From Chrysoperla carnea (taxonomy: Eukaryota; Arthropoda; Insecta; Neuroptera; Chrysopidae), in assembly GCF_905475395.1 (NCBI RefSeq), contig NC_058337.1:70762368-70826367 (forward strand): DNA of 64,000 nucleotides, in the 5' to 3' direction. The notes below the pieces were generated by a model. The model searched no databases and was not told the origin of the DNA. It worked only from the letters and a program-made list of their open reading frames with translations. How positions within the stretch are numbered: position 1 is the stretch's first letter; every line of letters starts with the position of its first letter. Both the position numbers and the translations under genes were made by a program. Positions 48,473 to 59,239 of the stretch are shown here, in pieces.

Positions 48473-49486
48473 GTTGACCAAGAAGACGATCTTCCTAAAT
48501 TGATATGTTCGAGTTGCGCAGATAATTTAAATTCATGTTATCAGTTCAAAGTGCAATGTGAGGCAAACGATCAAATACTACAATCATTGCTGATAATTGA
48601 TGAGGATGATAATTTTCAATACGATAATACTGATATACCATTTAAATGTGTTTATAAAAGTGAACCTGATGAATTAAAAAAGGAAACTGAAGATGTAAAA
48701 CCAAAATATTTACGTAAACGACGTAAAAAAATAAAAATAAAAAAAGAATCATCTGATGGCAAACCGACTACTACTTACCCTGAAGAAGAATTAGAAAATC
48801 ATACAGAATGCGATATTTGCGGAAAGTATATATCGCATGCAGGTAATTATCGATCACATCGAAGCGCTCATTTTAAAAATGTTAAATACACTTGTGACAT
48901 ATGTAACGCAGATTTTAAATCAATTGGATCTATGAAAAAGCATAAAATTTATGCCCATAGTTCACGTCAAAAAGAAGCATGCAGTTTATGTGGCCGATCA
49001 TTTTATCACTTATATGCTCATATGAAAATGAAACATAATGATGAAAATTTAAAATTTCATTGTACTGAATCTGAAGATTGTAAAGCTCGATTTCCATATA
49101 AAAGTGTTCTAGAAGCACATATTTTAAAGAAACATAAGGGAAAAATATTATCAAGGATTCATAAATTGTGTACTCTTTGTGGAAAAGTGCTACAGTCAGA
49201 GAAAGGTTACAAATATCATATGTTACATCATTCGAATGAAAAACCATTTTACTGTACACACTGTAATGCTAATTTTCGATCACAAGCTATTCTAAAACGA
49301 CATGAACGTCAACATACGGATGAAAGACCATATCCGTGCACATTCTGTGAGAAAGCATTTCGTACGAAAAATGTTTTGATGGGACATATTAGAATACATA
49401 CAGGGGAAAAACCGTTTGTATGTAAAATATGTAATAAAGCATTTCGACAAAAAGTTACACTTAATACTCATATGAAAGTACATTAA
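48473..49486 (+). CDS. ZAD zinc-finger terminal exon U5 (second half-ZAD, 8 fingers, one with wide Cys spacing)
   Basis: The acceptor is AAACGCAG at 48472, phase 0, giving 337 aa (382 aa with the shared exon). It opens VDQEDDLPKLICSSC and then CYQFKVQCEANDQIL. A basic stretch (KYLRKRRKKIKIKKES), a possible nuclear localisation signal, follows in the linker. There are eight fingers. Finger 3 is the short type (ACSLCGRSFYHLYAH). Finger 4 reads FHCTESEDCKARF, with five residues between the Cys instead of two, yet keeps both His. Finger 5 carries LCTLCGKVLQS. The last is FVCKICNKAFRQ, with the stop directly after HMKVH. Confidence 0.88.
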   Translation, partial: VDQEDDLPKLICSSCADNLNSCYQFKVQCEANDQILQSLLIIDEDDNFQYDNTDIPFKCVYKSEPDELKKETEDVKPKYLRKRRKKIKIKKESSDGKPTTTYPEEELENHTECDICGKYISHAGNYRSHRSAHFKNVKYTCDICNADFKSIGSMKKHKIYAHSSRQKEACSLCGRSFYHLYAHMKMKHNDENLKFHCTESEDCKARFPYKSVLEAHILKKHKGKILSRIHKLCTLCGKVLQSEKGYKYHMLHHSNEKPFYCTHCNANFRSQAILKRHERQHTDERPYPCTFCEKAFRTKNVLMGHIRIHTGEKPFVCKICNKAFRQKVTLNTHMKVH

Positions 49487-49615
49487 ATGTTAGGGTTGTA
49501 TCGAATCAATTTTACTAGATATACTGAGTGTCTCGCTTACTAAACTCTGAATAGTTCGATCAATATTTATCTGCCGCGTTATTTTTCTTTTGACAAACAT
49601 TCTATTTAATTAAAT

Positions 49616-50286
49616 TTCGATTTTTCCCCAATTTCCTACATCAATTTTATATTATTCGTTGTGTGCGTAGTCATGGTAGGGATAATAAAATCGATGCCAG
49701 CGCTTTAAGTGAAAAATTTTGGAGATAAAGTGGGCTGTTATGACTAATTTGCAATTATTTACATGTTAATGATATAGAAACTGTCAAATTAAAATGATTG
49801 AAAAACACTAATTAATTAAACTTAATGCATTAAAAATTGTGAAAATAAGAAATCAAATTGTACAAATATTATTTTTCAAATGTTAATTATCGTAATTATT
49901 TATTTAAATTTGTGAAACAAGAATATTAAATTTTAAATGTAAGTTTTCAATGCAATCCACACAATTATATATGCATCCATTAATTCTATAATTAAAGTAG
50001 TGTATCGTTGTCATGGAAACGAAATTCACGCTCGGAGCGAATACAAATATGTATTTCGACTACCATGTAGTCATCATCAGTATGAATTAGCTAATCGTAA
50101 TTACTCTTACAAATTATTACAAATTAACGAGTAATACACTATTTTTAAAAGTAATTACAATTAGCAAATTCATAGTTGGTAGTCGAAATACGTATTTATA
50201 TCATACCTAAAAAATTGATCTAGGAGGTTGAGGAAGAATCAAAATTTAATTCGACATATCCTAGAGTTCTCTACTATCTTTTATAA
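49616..50286. repeat. PAL palindromic element interrupted by an M1 MITE
   Basis: CCCCAATTTCCTACATCAAT at about 49625 is the left end of a PAL copy. Its continuation (GTATTTCGACTACCATGTAG) resumes at about 50052, after the MITE. The right arm ends with ATTGATCTAGGAGG near 50213. Confidence 0.72.
49657..50044 (-). mobile_element. MITE family M1, copy 2 (inverted, nested in PAL)
   Basis: The inverted copy runs from TTCGTTGTGTGCGTAGTCAT to CACGCTCGGAGCGAA and carries GTAGTGTATCGTTGTCATGG. It sits within the left arm of a PAL element. Confidence 0.78.
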
Positions 50287-50884
50287 TCCTTAAATAACTT
50301 TCTATTTATTTTAATTCAGATCAATAGGTAGACTTCATTCAAGGTATAGTTTTAATGAGTTCAATTTTGACATGCTATTCAGAATTTATAAAATTTAAAA
50401 AAATCCGATTTTCCGATATACTACTACCGTCGAATTGTCGATACAATCTTAAAAAGGAATTTATTATTATAGCTTGTTAATGTTTTTTTCTATCTTTTAA
50501 AAATGTTTATTTTATTAAAAATTTATACATAAGCATTTGTAAAAATAAATGGTTTAATTTTGAAAATAATTACTGTTTTATTTTTCTCGATAATTGCAAT
50601 TAAATTTTAATTGATACTAAAATAGTAGTTTGTGTATTTAGTTCAAAGCCATACATTCCAAATTTCATGAGTATGAAATTTGATCTATTCATCTACAATA
50701 AAAGAAAGTAAACTTTCTCCCTCTTACAGTTATTTGTTTCATGGCCGGTAAATATTTAAAATTTCAGCTAGGGTTTCTGGCGTCAAAACGCTATTTAGAC
50801 GCCTTTTGAGAAAAAATAGCATGTGCATTTCGTAAGAAATGCACATTCCTGGCCATCATCCATAGGAGTTTGAACTATTTTTAT

Positions 50885-51485
50885 CAAATTACGTATAGCC
50901 CCAAGAGAGGGGGGAGAAACTTTTTGTTGCAAAATTCACACACTTACTAGGTTCATATGTTATAGTAACCAAACATAGTCAAATTATAGAGTTTCAAGTA
51001 TTATCCAAGGAAAAAAATGACCCAAGTCGAGGTAATCACGAGTTTTTTTTATCTAAAAATTCACACACTTACTTGATCAAACCTATGTCAAAATGTAGAC
51101 TTCAAAGTGTTATTCAAGGAAAAAAATGATTTCCTGATAGAAAAATGACCCAAGTTGAGGCAATCACGAGTTTTATCTAAAAGATTACAAATAATTAAAA
51201 AATGATAATCAGTCATGGGGACTGCTGACAGAAGTGAGTTTTTTGTATTTTTAAATTAATTAAAATTTCATAATTTGAAAATGGAAATTATTAGCGTGGC
51301 TATAAAAAACTATTATAAATAATTAATAATTTATTTTTCCAGACTATCATTTTTTTTCTTGAATAGCACTTCAAAATTTACAACTTGACATAGGTTCGAT
51401 CCCTATAACATAAGGGCCAAGTGTGTGAATTTTGCAACAACAAAATTTTTCCCCTCTCTCTTAGGGTCATACGGAATCTACGTTT
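50885..51485. repeat. Foldback element with internal direct repeat
   Basis: The arms at about 50890-51000 and 51355-51480 are inverted relatives (TTTGTTGCAAAATTCACACA against TGTGTGAATTTTGCAACAA). Inside, GAAAAAAATGA and TGACCCAAGT occur twice (about 51010 and 51145), so one arm segment is duplicated in tandem. Confidence 0.65.
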
Positions 51486-51599
51486 TTTATTTTTTTATTT
51501 GAAAGCTAATTTAATCATCAGTATTCTTAGCTATGTTTTAAAAAAATCTCAGAGGAGAGGGTCGATGGTTTTTTTAATTTTGTAAATTTCACTTGTTTA

Positions 51600-52212
51600 C
51601 AGGGTGTTTTTTTAAAGTGACATATGCTTGAAATTCAAAAAAATAATTTTATCGATAAAAATTCTTCAAGCTAAAAATGTTGGGTGTATGGGCGCACATC
51701 TTACGCAAACATTAAACTTGACTTAGGTTTCCAGGCTCAATGAAAAACTCTACTCTTTAAATGGTAATACATAGATGAACACTTTAAATTAGAAAATTGT
51801 TTTTGATAAAAAAAAGTAACATCTTTTGTTCGAAACATTTTTCCGCAAACCGTACAGGTTTACTGAAAAATCATTTTTCGTATCAAAATAGTTATTTCGT
51901 GTAATTATTTCTATGAAATCTAGGAGTTCTTCGAAAAATTTTTTCATATAAAAGTGGTTTGTTTTTGTAAAAAGACCGTTTTTGTTTAAATCGTATGAAG
52001 AAACTCGCAAAAAGCTAGATTTTTGTAATCAATTATTACTGTCTAAACTATTCGGTTTGCAAAAAAACATTTCAAACAAAATATGTTTGCGTCTTTATAA
52101 TACTTGTGTAAGATGCGTGCCTTTGAAACTTAAATTTTTTCTTTGAATATTTTCCTTGATTAAACTTATTTTTCTAGTTTCACGTATATGTCAAGTTAAA
52201 AAAACATCCTAT
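51600..52212. repeat. Foldback element directly upstream of U6
   Basis: The left end CAGGGTGTTTTTTTAAAGTG (51600) is matched in inverse by TCAAGTTAAAAAAACATCCT at about 52190. GCGCACATCTTACGC pairs with GTGTAAGATGCGTGCC further in. The open frame on the minus strand at 51789-52010 lies in its loop and is not a gene. Confidence 0.68.
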
Positions 52213-52334
52213 ATAATGGTAAAGATACAAAATGATGAGAAACTTTTTAATAGATTTACTGTAAAATTTTATTTGATATTTATCTTTGGAGAACAAAACA
52301 TCTGCTGACAACCTTTTTTTAAATCTTTGAATAG

Positions 52335-53369
52335 GTAAATTCAACTGACCAAGAAATTGATTTTGATGAAATGCCAAAATTAATATGCAACGAATGTGTA
52401 GAGCAAATTAAACAAATTTATTCATTTAAAAATCAATGTGAAATGAACGAAGTAATTCTCCAAAAAATTTTATCAACAACAGAAAAATTAATTGATGATT
52501 CAGATGAATTTTTTATCGTAGAGCAAGAGTCAATTGATATAAAACATAACGATGATGAATATACCAACGTTGAATATTTAGAAGAAGACATACCTGAAGA
52601 AAATCATCTTAAATGCGCAGATTGTGGTAAATCTTTTAAAAAAGATATATATTTAAAACGGCATCAATTACGTCATAATGTCACCAAAGATAGAGAAAAT
52701 GTTTACGCCTGCACAGAATGTGATAAAATTTATACAAACGAACTGTATTTAAAACGTCATAGATCACATCATAAAACTGTATTAACATGTACAGAGTGTC
52801 ATATGATATTTGAGTCACAAACATTATATAAACGTCATATACAAGAAGTACATAATGGGAAAAAACCACGTGATATTTGTACAGAGTGTAACAAAATGGT
52901 TACAAATTTAACAGAGCATATTAAGTTTTATCATACAAATGCATTACCATACGAATGTACAGAATGTAACAAGAAATTCCCATATAAAAGTACACTGGAT
53001 CAACATATTGAATATCGACATCGTGGTAAAAAAAAATCAGTGAAAAAATTATGTAATTTATGTGGTAAACAAGTATTTTCGAACAAAGCACTTAAGTATC
53101 ATATGTTATCACATACAGGGGAAAAACCATTTGAATGTAATGTATGCGGCAAGAAATTTAAGTCGAATAGTCATAAAATTGTACATGAAATGAACCACAC
53201 AGGTGTCCGACCACATGTGTGTATATACTGTCATAAAGGTTTTAAAACTACATCAATGTTAAAATGTCATTTACGCACTCATACGGGAGAATGTCCATAT
53301 GTTTGTGAAATTTGCCAACGAGCGTTTAATCAACCGAGTTCGTTACGGACTCATATGAAAATTCATTGA
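52335..53369 (+). CDS. ZAD zinc-finger terminal exon U6 (second half-ZAD, 9 C2H2 fingers)
   Basis: The acceptor is TGAATAG at 52334, phase 0, giving 344 aa (389 aa with the shared exon). It opens VNSTDQEIDFDEMPKLICNE, a slightly longer lead before the second ZAD Cys pair, then YSFKNQCEMNEVIL. The DEMPKLIC string is shared with U7 and U8. Nine fingers follow. Finger 4 is the short type (ICTECNKMVTNLTEH). Finger 6 carries LCNLCGK. The last finger is YVCEICQRAFNQ, and the stop is directly after HMKIH. An in-frame ATG occurs at the Met of DEMPK (52371), but starting there would discard the lead that every unit shares, and would leave only half a ZAD. Confidence 0.88.
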   Translation, partial: VNSTDQEIDFDEMPKLICNECVEQIKQIYSFKNQCEMNEVILQKILSTTEKLIDDSDEFFIVEQESIDIKHNDDEYTNVEYLEEDIPEENHLKCADCGKSFKKDIYLKRHQLRHNVTKDRENVYACTECDKIYTNELYLKRHRSHHKTVLTCTECHMIFESQTLYKRHIQEVHNGKKPRDICTECNKMVTNLTEHIKFYHTNALPYECTECNKKFPYKSTLDQHIEYRHRGKKKSVKKLCNLCGKQVFSNKALKYHMLSHTGEKPFECNVCGKKFKSNSHKIVHEMNHTGVRPHVCIYCHKGFKTTSMLKCHLRTHTGECPYVCEICQRAFNQPSSLRTHMKIH

Positions 53370-54186
53370 AATTATGATTTTTCTACTATTTTGATAGCGT
53401 CACATAAGATGAGAGGCGTCTGTATAAAAACTTTCATTGGTTTTATTTTTATAAAACATATAATAAGTACATCAATGTATTGCTATTGGGAAAGTCAGGC
53501 GCCAATCTAGGTTAGTCATAGGAAGATTAAATCTTAAAAAAGCAGCAATGGTTCATGGAATAATAATTTTAATAAGTTTAATAATTCTAAAATTGAGAGG
53601 TTTTAATATATATGGTAACATATGCAGTTTACGGCTTACTTTTAAGTGTATTCGATCAAACCGCACGTTTTGAGGACGTTCGCGCGTCGTCTGATTAGTT
53701 ACTGCACCGGTTGATTAACGATATTCCACAATGAAAAAAATGTAGTAATTGGTAAATAGCTCAAACTGAACACTAGCGAACATTTTATGTAATGTTTTTT
53801 CGAACTTGTAGAATTTTTTGTATACACAGAAAATTTGTTTTTGTTCCAAAATTTTTTTTATATAAAAGCGTTTTAAAACATTTAAATTCTTAAAACTTGA
53901 TCCACAAAAAACTACTAAAACTTTTATGTTTTAAAATTTGTTTCTGAATAATTATGTATGTCCTAATCACATAAACATTTTTCCTAAGATAATGTCAAAA
54001 TTTGTTTCTGAATATGTATGTCCTAATCACATACAATTTTCCCTTTTATAATGTCAAAATTTGTTTCTGAGTATATGTCTTATTAACATAAACCTGGACA
54101 GAATTTTATTTCATTTATAAATTCTACATTCTACATTTTTCAATTACATTAGCTTTATCAATTAAAAAAAAATAAAATAAAACTAA

Positions 54187-54713
54187 CAAGTGAAAACAAA
54201 CAATTGACTGAGTTAATTGTTGAAATACCATGTATAAACAGTTTGTTTTTTGACGTCACGTAAATAAAAAAAGATTATATTAATATATACTATAAAATTT
54301 GCATCTAATTAGTGCCTTCGTGGGTAAACAGTGATGTTTACAAAAAAATTTTTCAAACAAAAGTTGTTTATTTTTTTATAAGGAAAATTTTTACATTTAA
54401 ACTTTTGTTCTATCTCTAACGGTTTACAAGATGGGTCCTACGGACCCAAGACCCAATTGACCTATACTGCTCATTTACGAACTCGACTTTACTTTTTACG
54501 TCTTGAGTACGCTATAAAAATTTCCTCTTGATATCTCTTTTCGTTTTTGAGTTATCGTGTTGACAGACAGACAACTGGAAATGGACTAATTAGGTGATTC
54601 TATGAACACCTACACCAAAATTTTTTTCGTAGCACAATATTTTTAAGCGTTACAAACTTGGGACTAAACTTAATATACTATGTATGTTTCATATATACAT
54701 GGTATAAAAAGTG
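54187..54713 (-). repeat. R1 repeat family, copy F
   Basis: Inverted copy from ACAAGTGAAAACAAACAATT to the palindrome TTTCATATATACATGG. It has the GATGGGTCCTACGGACCCA core and TTGACGTCACGT near 54250. Confidence 0.82.
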
Positions 54714-54749
54714 TTGAAAGTATTGGTGGCTGCTGCACTATCATCATCT

Positions 54750-55140
54750 TATTCGCTCCGTGCGTGAGTTTCGTTTCCATGGTAACGATACACTACTTTA
54801 ATTATAGAATTGTATGGATGCATATATAATTGTATGGATTGCATTTAAGACATACATTGAAAATTTATTATTATTGTCTCACAAATTTAAATAAATAATT
54901 ATGATAATTTACATTAGAAAAATAATATTTGTGCAATTTGATTTCTTATTTTCACAATTTTTAATGCATTTAGTTTAATTAATTCGTGTTTTACAATAAT
55001 TTTAATTTGACATTTCTATAACATTAACATGTAAAGAACTGCAAATTAGTAATAACAGCCCCCTTTAAGGCCAAAATTTTTCACTGTAAGCGCTGGTATC
55101 GATTTTATTGTCCCTACCATGACTACGCACACAACGAATA
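54750..55140 (+). mobile_element. MITE family M1, copy 3
   Basis: It runs from ATTCGCTCCGTGCGTGAGTT to ACTACGCACACAACGAATA. It is nearly identical to copy 1 inside and ends about 200 bases before the U7 acceptor. Confidence 0.8.
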
Positions 55141-55346
55141 TATCGATTTACTGAGGTTATATTCGAATTTGTCAAATGTGTTCCAATATTATAATGATCT
55201 ATTTCATTATCTAAGATATGGCGAAAATTTGAATTTAAGCGAATAAGTAAAATATTCTCATTCATTATCACTATATCATTTATTTATTAAAGAGACTGGA
55301 GTGATATTCATCTTTAAGGCGTAATTATGTTGATTTTCTTCTGCAG

Positions 55347-56906
55347 GTGGAGTGCGACGTTGATGAAATGCCAAAATTAATTTGCCAAGAATGTATAACC
55401 CAAATCACTAATACATGTTATTTTCGTGAAACATGCGAAAAAAATACTTCCATATTGTTAAAATTAGTAACAAATTCCACGTTAGAGAACGATGTTAGGA
55501 ATCAAACACCTGCAGAGGAACCTGCGATAGAGAATATTATTAAAAATCAAACACCCGCAGAAGAATTTACGATAAAGAATGACATTAAGAATGAAGGACG
55601 TAGGGAAGAAGAATCCATAGATACATTTGGTAATTATACTGACCTAAGAGATGCGCCTATCTATAAATGTGAATACTGTTCCCGAACATATGTCGAAAAA
55701 AAATATTTAAATCGACATGTTAAAACACACGGTCGTGGCTACAATTGTTCATGTAAAAATGTCCCACCTATAGAAATATGGGAAGATTACCTTGATGATA
55801 ATGAGATGAGTAATAAACGTAGAGTTATTTACCAATGTCCAAAATGCGATAAAACCTACAGTGAGAAAAAATATGTAAATCGACATTTAAAATCACATAA
55901 ATGTTTTTGCGACGCACCTAGTAACTTTATGGTAACTGTACTTGACGAAACAAAATGTTCGTGTAAGTCTGTTCCTGCTATAGAAATATGGGATGACTAT
56001 TTTGATGGTGATGAAGATGATAAACGTAAAGTAATTTATCAGTGTCCAAGGTGTGATAAGTCCTATAGTGAGAGAAGATATGTCAATCGTCATTTAAAAT
56101 CTCATAAATGCGTTTGTAATGAAAGTGGTAACTATACGGTAATCGAGATTGATAAAACAAAATTAATAGAGGACAAAAACAGTATTTTGGATCCCGAAAT
56201 AATAATTCAAAATGATACAAAAGTGTTTCAATGTCCGATTTGTAAACGGATTTACAAAGAGCGTAAATTTTATAATCGTCATTTTCGAACCACTCATTCG
56301 AATATATTAACTCAATACCCTTGTACTCAATGTGATCAGGTGTTTAAATTAGCTTCATCGTTGAAACGGCATGTACAAACTATTCATGAAAAGTTCAAAC
56401 AGGTCTGCACAATCTGTGGAAAATTAGTCATACACTTACGTTTACATATACGAGAAACACACAGCGATTCCGAACGGCCGTATAAATGTTCACTTTGTAA
56501 TAGTCGTTTTACGGTACCCAGTAAAATGCGCCAACATATACGTGAAAAACATATGGGCTTACGTTCTTATAAATTATGTTCCGTCTGTGGGAAAAAATGC
56601 CACTCGTTTTGTGCTCTTGAAATACATATGAGATCACATACGGGGGAGAAACCATTTGATTGTTCAGATTGTGGGAAAAAATTTCGAAATAAGCAACATT
56701 TACGTGATCATAAGTTAATCCACACAGGTCAACGACCTTATATATGTACGTTTTGTAAAAAAGGTTTTAAAACGGCTTATGCATTGAAGGGGCATGTTCG
56801 AATCCACACAGGTGAATGTCCATATGAATGTTCCGTATGTCAGCGGGCGTTTATACAAAAAAGTAGCCTTAATTCTCACATGAAAACACATTCTAATAAC
56901 ACTTAG
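55347..56906 (+). CDS. ZAD zinc-finger terminal exon U7 (second half-ZAD, 11 C2H2 fingers, internal duplication)
   Basis: The acceptor is TTCTGCAG at 55346, phase 0. At 519 aa (564 aa with the shared exon) it is the largest unit. It opens VECDVDEMPKLICQEC and then CYFRETCEKNTSILL. The linker has repeated QTPAEE and IKN motifs. Eleven fingers follow; fingers 2 and 3 belong to an exact 70-residue tandem duplication (55746-55955 and 55956-56165). Each copy also holds a CSCK...IEIW(E/D)DY stretch. Finger 6 is the short type (VCTICGKLVIHLRLH). Finger 8 carries LCSVCGK. The last finger is YECSVCQRAFIQ, followed by six residues and the stop. It is the closest relative of U8 over most of its length. 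Confidence 0.89.
   Translation: MECDVDEMPKLICQECITQITNTCYFRETCEKNTSILLKLVTNSTLENDVRNQTPAEEPAIENIIKNQTPAEEFTIKNDIKNEGRREEESIDTFGNYTDLRDAPIYKCEYCSRTYVEKKYLNRHVKTHGRGYNCSCKNVPPIEIWEDYLDDNEMSNKRRVIYQCPKCDKTYSEKKYVNRHLKSHKCFCDAPSNFMVTVLDETKCSCKSVPAIEIWDDYFDGDEDDKRKVIYQCPRCDKSYSERRYVNRHLKSHKCVCNESGNYTVIEIDKTKLIEDKNSILDPEIIIQNDTKVFQCPICKRIYKERKFYNRHFRTTHSNILTQYPCTQCDQVFKLASSLKRHVQTIHEKFKQVCTICGKLVIHLRLHIRETHSDSERPYKCSLCNSRFTVPSKMRQHIREKHMGLRSYKLCSVCGKKCHSFCALEIHMRSHTGEKPFDCSDCGKKFRNKQHLRDHKLIHTGQRPYICTFCKKGFKTAYALKGHVRIHTGECPYECSVCQRAFIQKSSLNSHMKTHSNNT
55746..56165 (+). repeat. 210-bp in-frame tandem duplication inside U7
   Basis: Two adjacent 210-base units, each 70 codons, encode CSCK(N/S)VP(P/A)IEIW(E/D)DY, then an acidic stretch, then a whole finger (YQCPKCDKTYSEKKYVNRH or YQCPRCDKSYSERRYVNRH) and a C.C tail. 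The reading frame is kept. Confidence 0.85.
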
Positions 56907-59239
56907 TGATTTTATTAAGCCGGAGTGTCAAATTAAGTATACAATTACAGAAAATTAAAAGTTGTATAGCACCATATAAGTAGTAACACCTTACTGAACA
57001 ACACTATATCAAAATATCGACTGCGATCAGATCGTCTTGGTGGGTAATTAACTGAGTAAAATGGTATATATTGGATGGCGTCTCTTAGTACGTGTTACAT
57101 ATGTTCAAAAAGGCATGGATTGTCTGATTTTATTTACAGAAAAGCACGTATTTGTTTTTATAAAGAAGACGAAAAATTTATCTGACAACTATGTCATCAT
57201 CCAAACATCCATTAAAATAGCCTTGTCACAGATGTTTTTACTAAGCGAAAATGATTTATATACTGTTGGAGATATAATGGCAATATGTCAGGAATGACTA
57301 GGTACTCATCCCTATATTCTGCTAAAGAGCTTAAGAGAACAAGTCGGAGATATTTAAATGCCAAAAACAACGTAAAACTCTACCTTGGATTTTTGTAATA
57401 AAACCTTAATTAACAATGACAGTTTGCCCAAAAGTTTATCAAACTTCTGAAATTTCTTATATATTATATGCTTTTTTGTTTTAACCATCTTGTTTTAAAA
57501 TATATTTTTGATAAAAGTGAAATTATTGTAACTAACGAAGCTTGTTGAAACTGATTTGTTGTAAGAAAGATAGCTCAAAATAACAAATTTCTTGGCAAGA
57601 TAGGTTGAATATTTAACTAAATTTAGATAACATCTTTTTGTTTTTGACCAAATCTTAGTACAGTTTAGGATGCTAACACTGCCTGCATGGTGGAAAAACG
57701 TGTAAGGGTTAGTTAAATCTGAATCAGGTCCTGTGTTTGGAAAACAGTGGATAAAATGAAAGCTAATAGTTTAAATTTTTGCAGTAAAGTTATCATTACT
57801 TATTTCTATATGTCTAAATACGTAATATACTCAAAATATAAAACTTAATTGTATCGACATATCTCTTTCTATTATACCGTTATGATTTACTTAATGGATA
57901 ACTTTTTTCTTTCTAATTTTATTTAACGTTGGCATTTATTCAAATTTAGATTATAGTTTGGAAATATTTTCTCATTATATTTTTAATGATAATATCTTTC
58001 AAATGGTGCCCATTGTTTGCTTCGACTTAGCGTGCTCTTTCCAGAGAATTTTCAATAACTTGGCTTAGAATTTCAGGTCCCAACTTTCTTCTCGGGTATT
58101 AGCCTTAAGCTCTTGGATGGTCCATTGACATACACCTTAATTAAATCATAACGTGATGAGTGTCCATTTCTACTACGTATGTTTTAAAGTTTAAAATTTA
58201 AGCTTTACTAAATCTTTGTAAAATTTTTGCTGTTACTATAATAATATGAATTGTTATTATGTATTTTTTTGAAATAATTAAAATAACAAATTTTAATCGA
58301 AATATTTTCAAGTTTACCTTTATTTGTCTTGCTTCTCTTCAAGTTTTGATGATATGTGAAAATATTGAATAAATATATATATGTATATGAAAGAAACAGA
58401 AATTTAAATAAAATATTATTTTCATAATCATTTAATCTTTGAATTATTAAATGCTTTCAATTATTGTCAGCATTGAATATAAATATTTCATGTGTATCAC
58501 AACTCAAATTTCAAATAGGCCTACAGGTTGTTGAAGTAATTCGAAAATAGAAGTTTATTACTCTTAGCACAACGTAAATCATCGATATTTCGCTTAATTG
58601 ATAGTCAATTGGTTGTGAAATAGTTATCGTTTTATTTCTACGAAAATGTTTAATATATTTTTCGTTTATAATATTTAAAATTTCAAATAATTTTCATTTT
58701 AAAATAAGCATTGTTTCCTTTAAATAAATGTTAAAAATTAAAAGTTTTTCTGTTAATTAGTTATCAGAAGTTTAAAAAATTTTGATAAATTTTGATGACG
58801 GAAGGTAAGCTAAATCCGTATTGCAAGTCCCAATTCCCGCAAAAAAAAAAAAAAAAAAAAAACGATGACTTCTTTATAGATGGTAAACTAAAGCCTTCTT
58901 TGAATTAAATTATACAAATTACATCAACGAAAAAATTATTAATATTAATTCAATAATTGAATTACGCGAATATATAATTTCATCCCATATGTTTTCGCAA
59001 TACTCTATATCGCTTACAACCCTAAAGAGTTCTCTAGAGTTTAACATAGATTTCGTGTTCAACAAGTCGGTTAAAAACCTTTTCGTTCAAATATGACAAC
59101 CACTCGAAGAAGATAAAACTTAATGAAGATAATTTACCTAGGAATAAATTCTTGTGATTTGAGGGATGAAAAAATAATTTGAATAAAAGTTATCATATAA
59201 AAAAACAAAGACGTAATTATTGTTGATTTTCTTCTGCAG
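56907..59239 (+). other. Spacer between U7 and U8
   Basis: This is 2.3 kb of AT-rich sequence with a poly-A run at about 58841-58862. The only frames of note, at 57061-57297 and 57075-57185, are discussed under rejected items. No repeat family copy is seen. Confidence 0.6.

Larger units (their letters stand above)
49487..52334 (+). other. Spacer between U5 and U6
   Basis: This 2.8-kb stretch is mostly repeats: a PAL copy split by an M1 MITE (49616-50286), a foldback (50885-51485) and another foldback (51600-52212) ending about 120 bases before the U6 acceptor. No half-ZAD exon is seen. Confidence 0.65.
53370..55346 (+). other. Spacer between U6 and U7
   Basis: This is 2 kb with R1 copy F and M1 copy 3. 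A TTTGTTTCTGAATA motif with AATGTCAAAA recurs at about 53940-54070 as a short tandem repeat. No half-ZAD exon is seen. Confidence 0.6.

Noticed and set aside
57061-57297. Open frame of 78 codons, plus an overlapping one at 57075-57185 starting MASLSTCYICSKRHGLSDF, which looks a little like a ZAD first half (CxxC then FIY).
   Set aside because: There is no phase-0 GT donor after the CxxC, the two suggestive parts are in different frames, and the later ICQE is followed by a stop. At most it is a decayed relative of a first-half exon; it cannot serve U8 as it stands.
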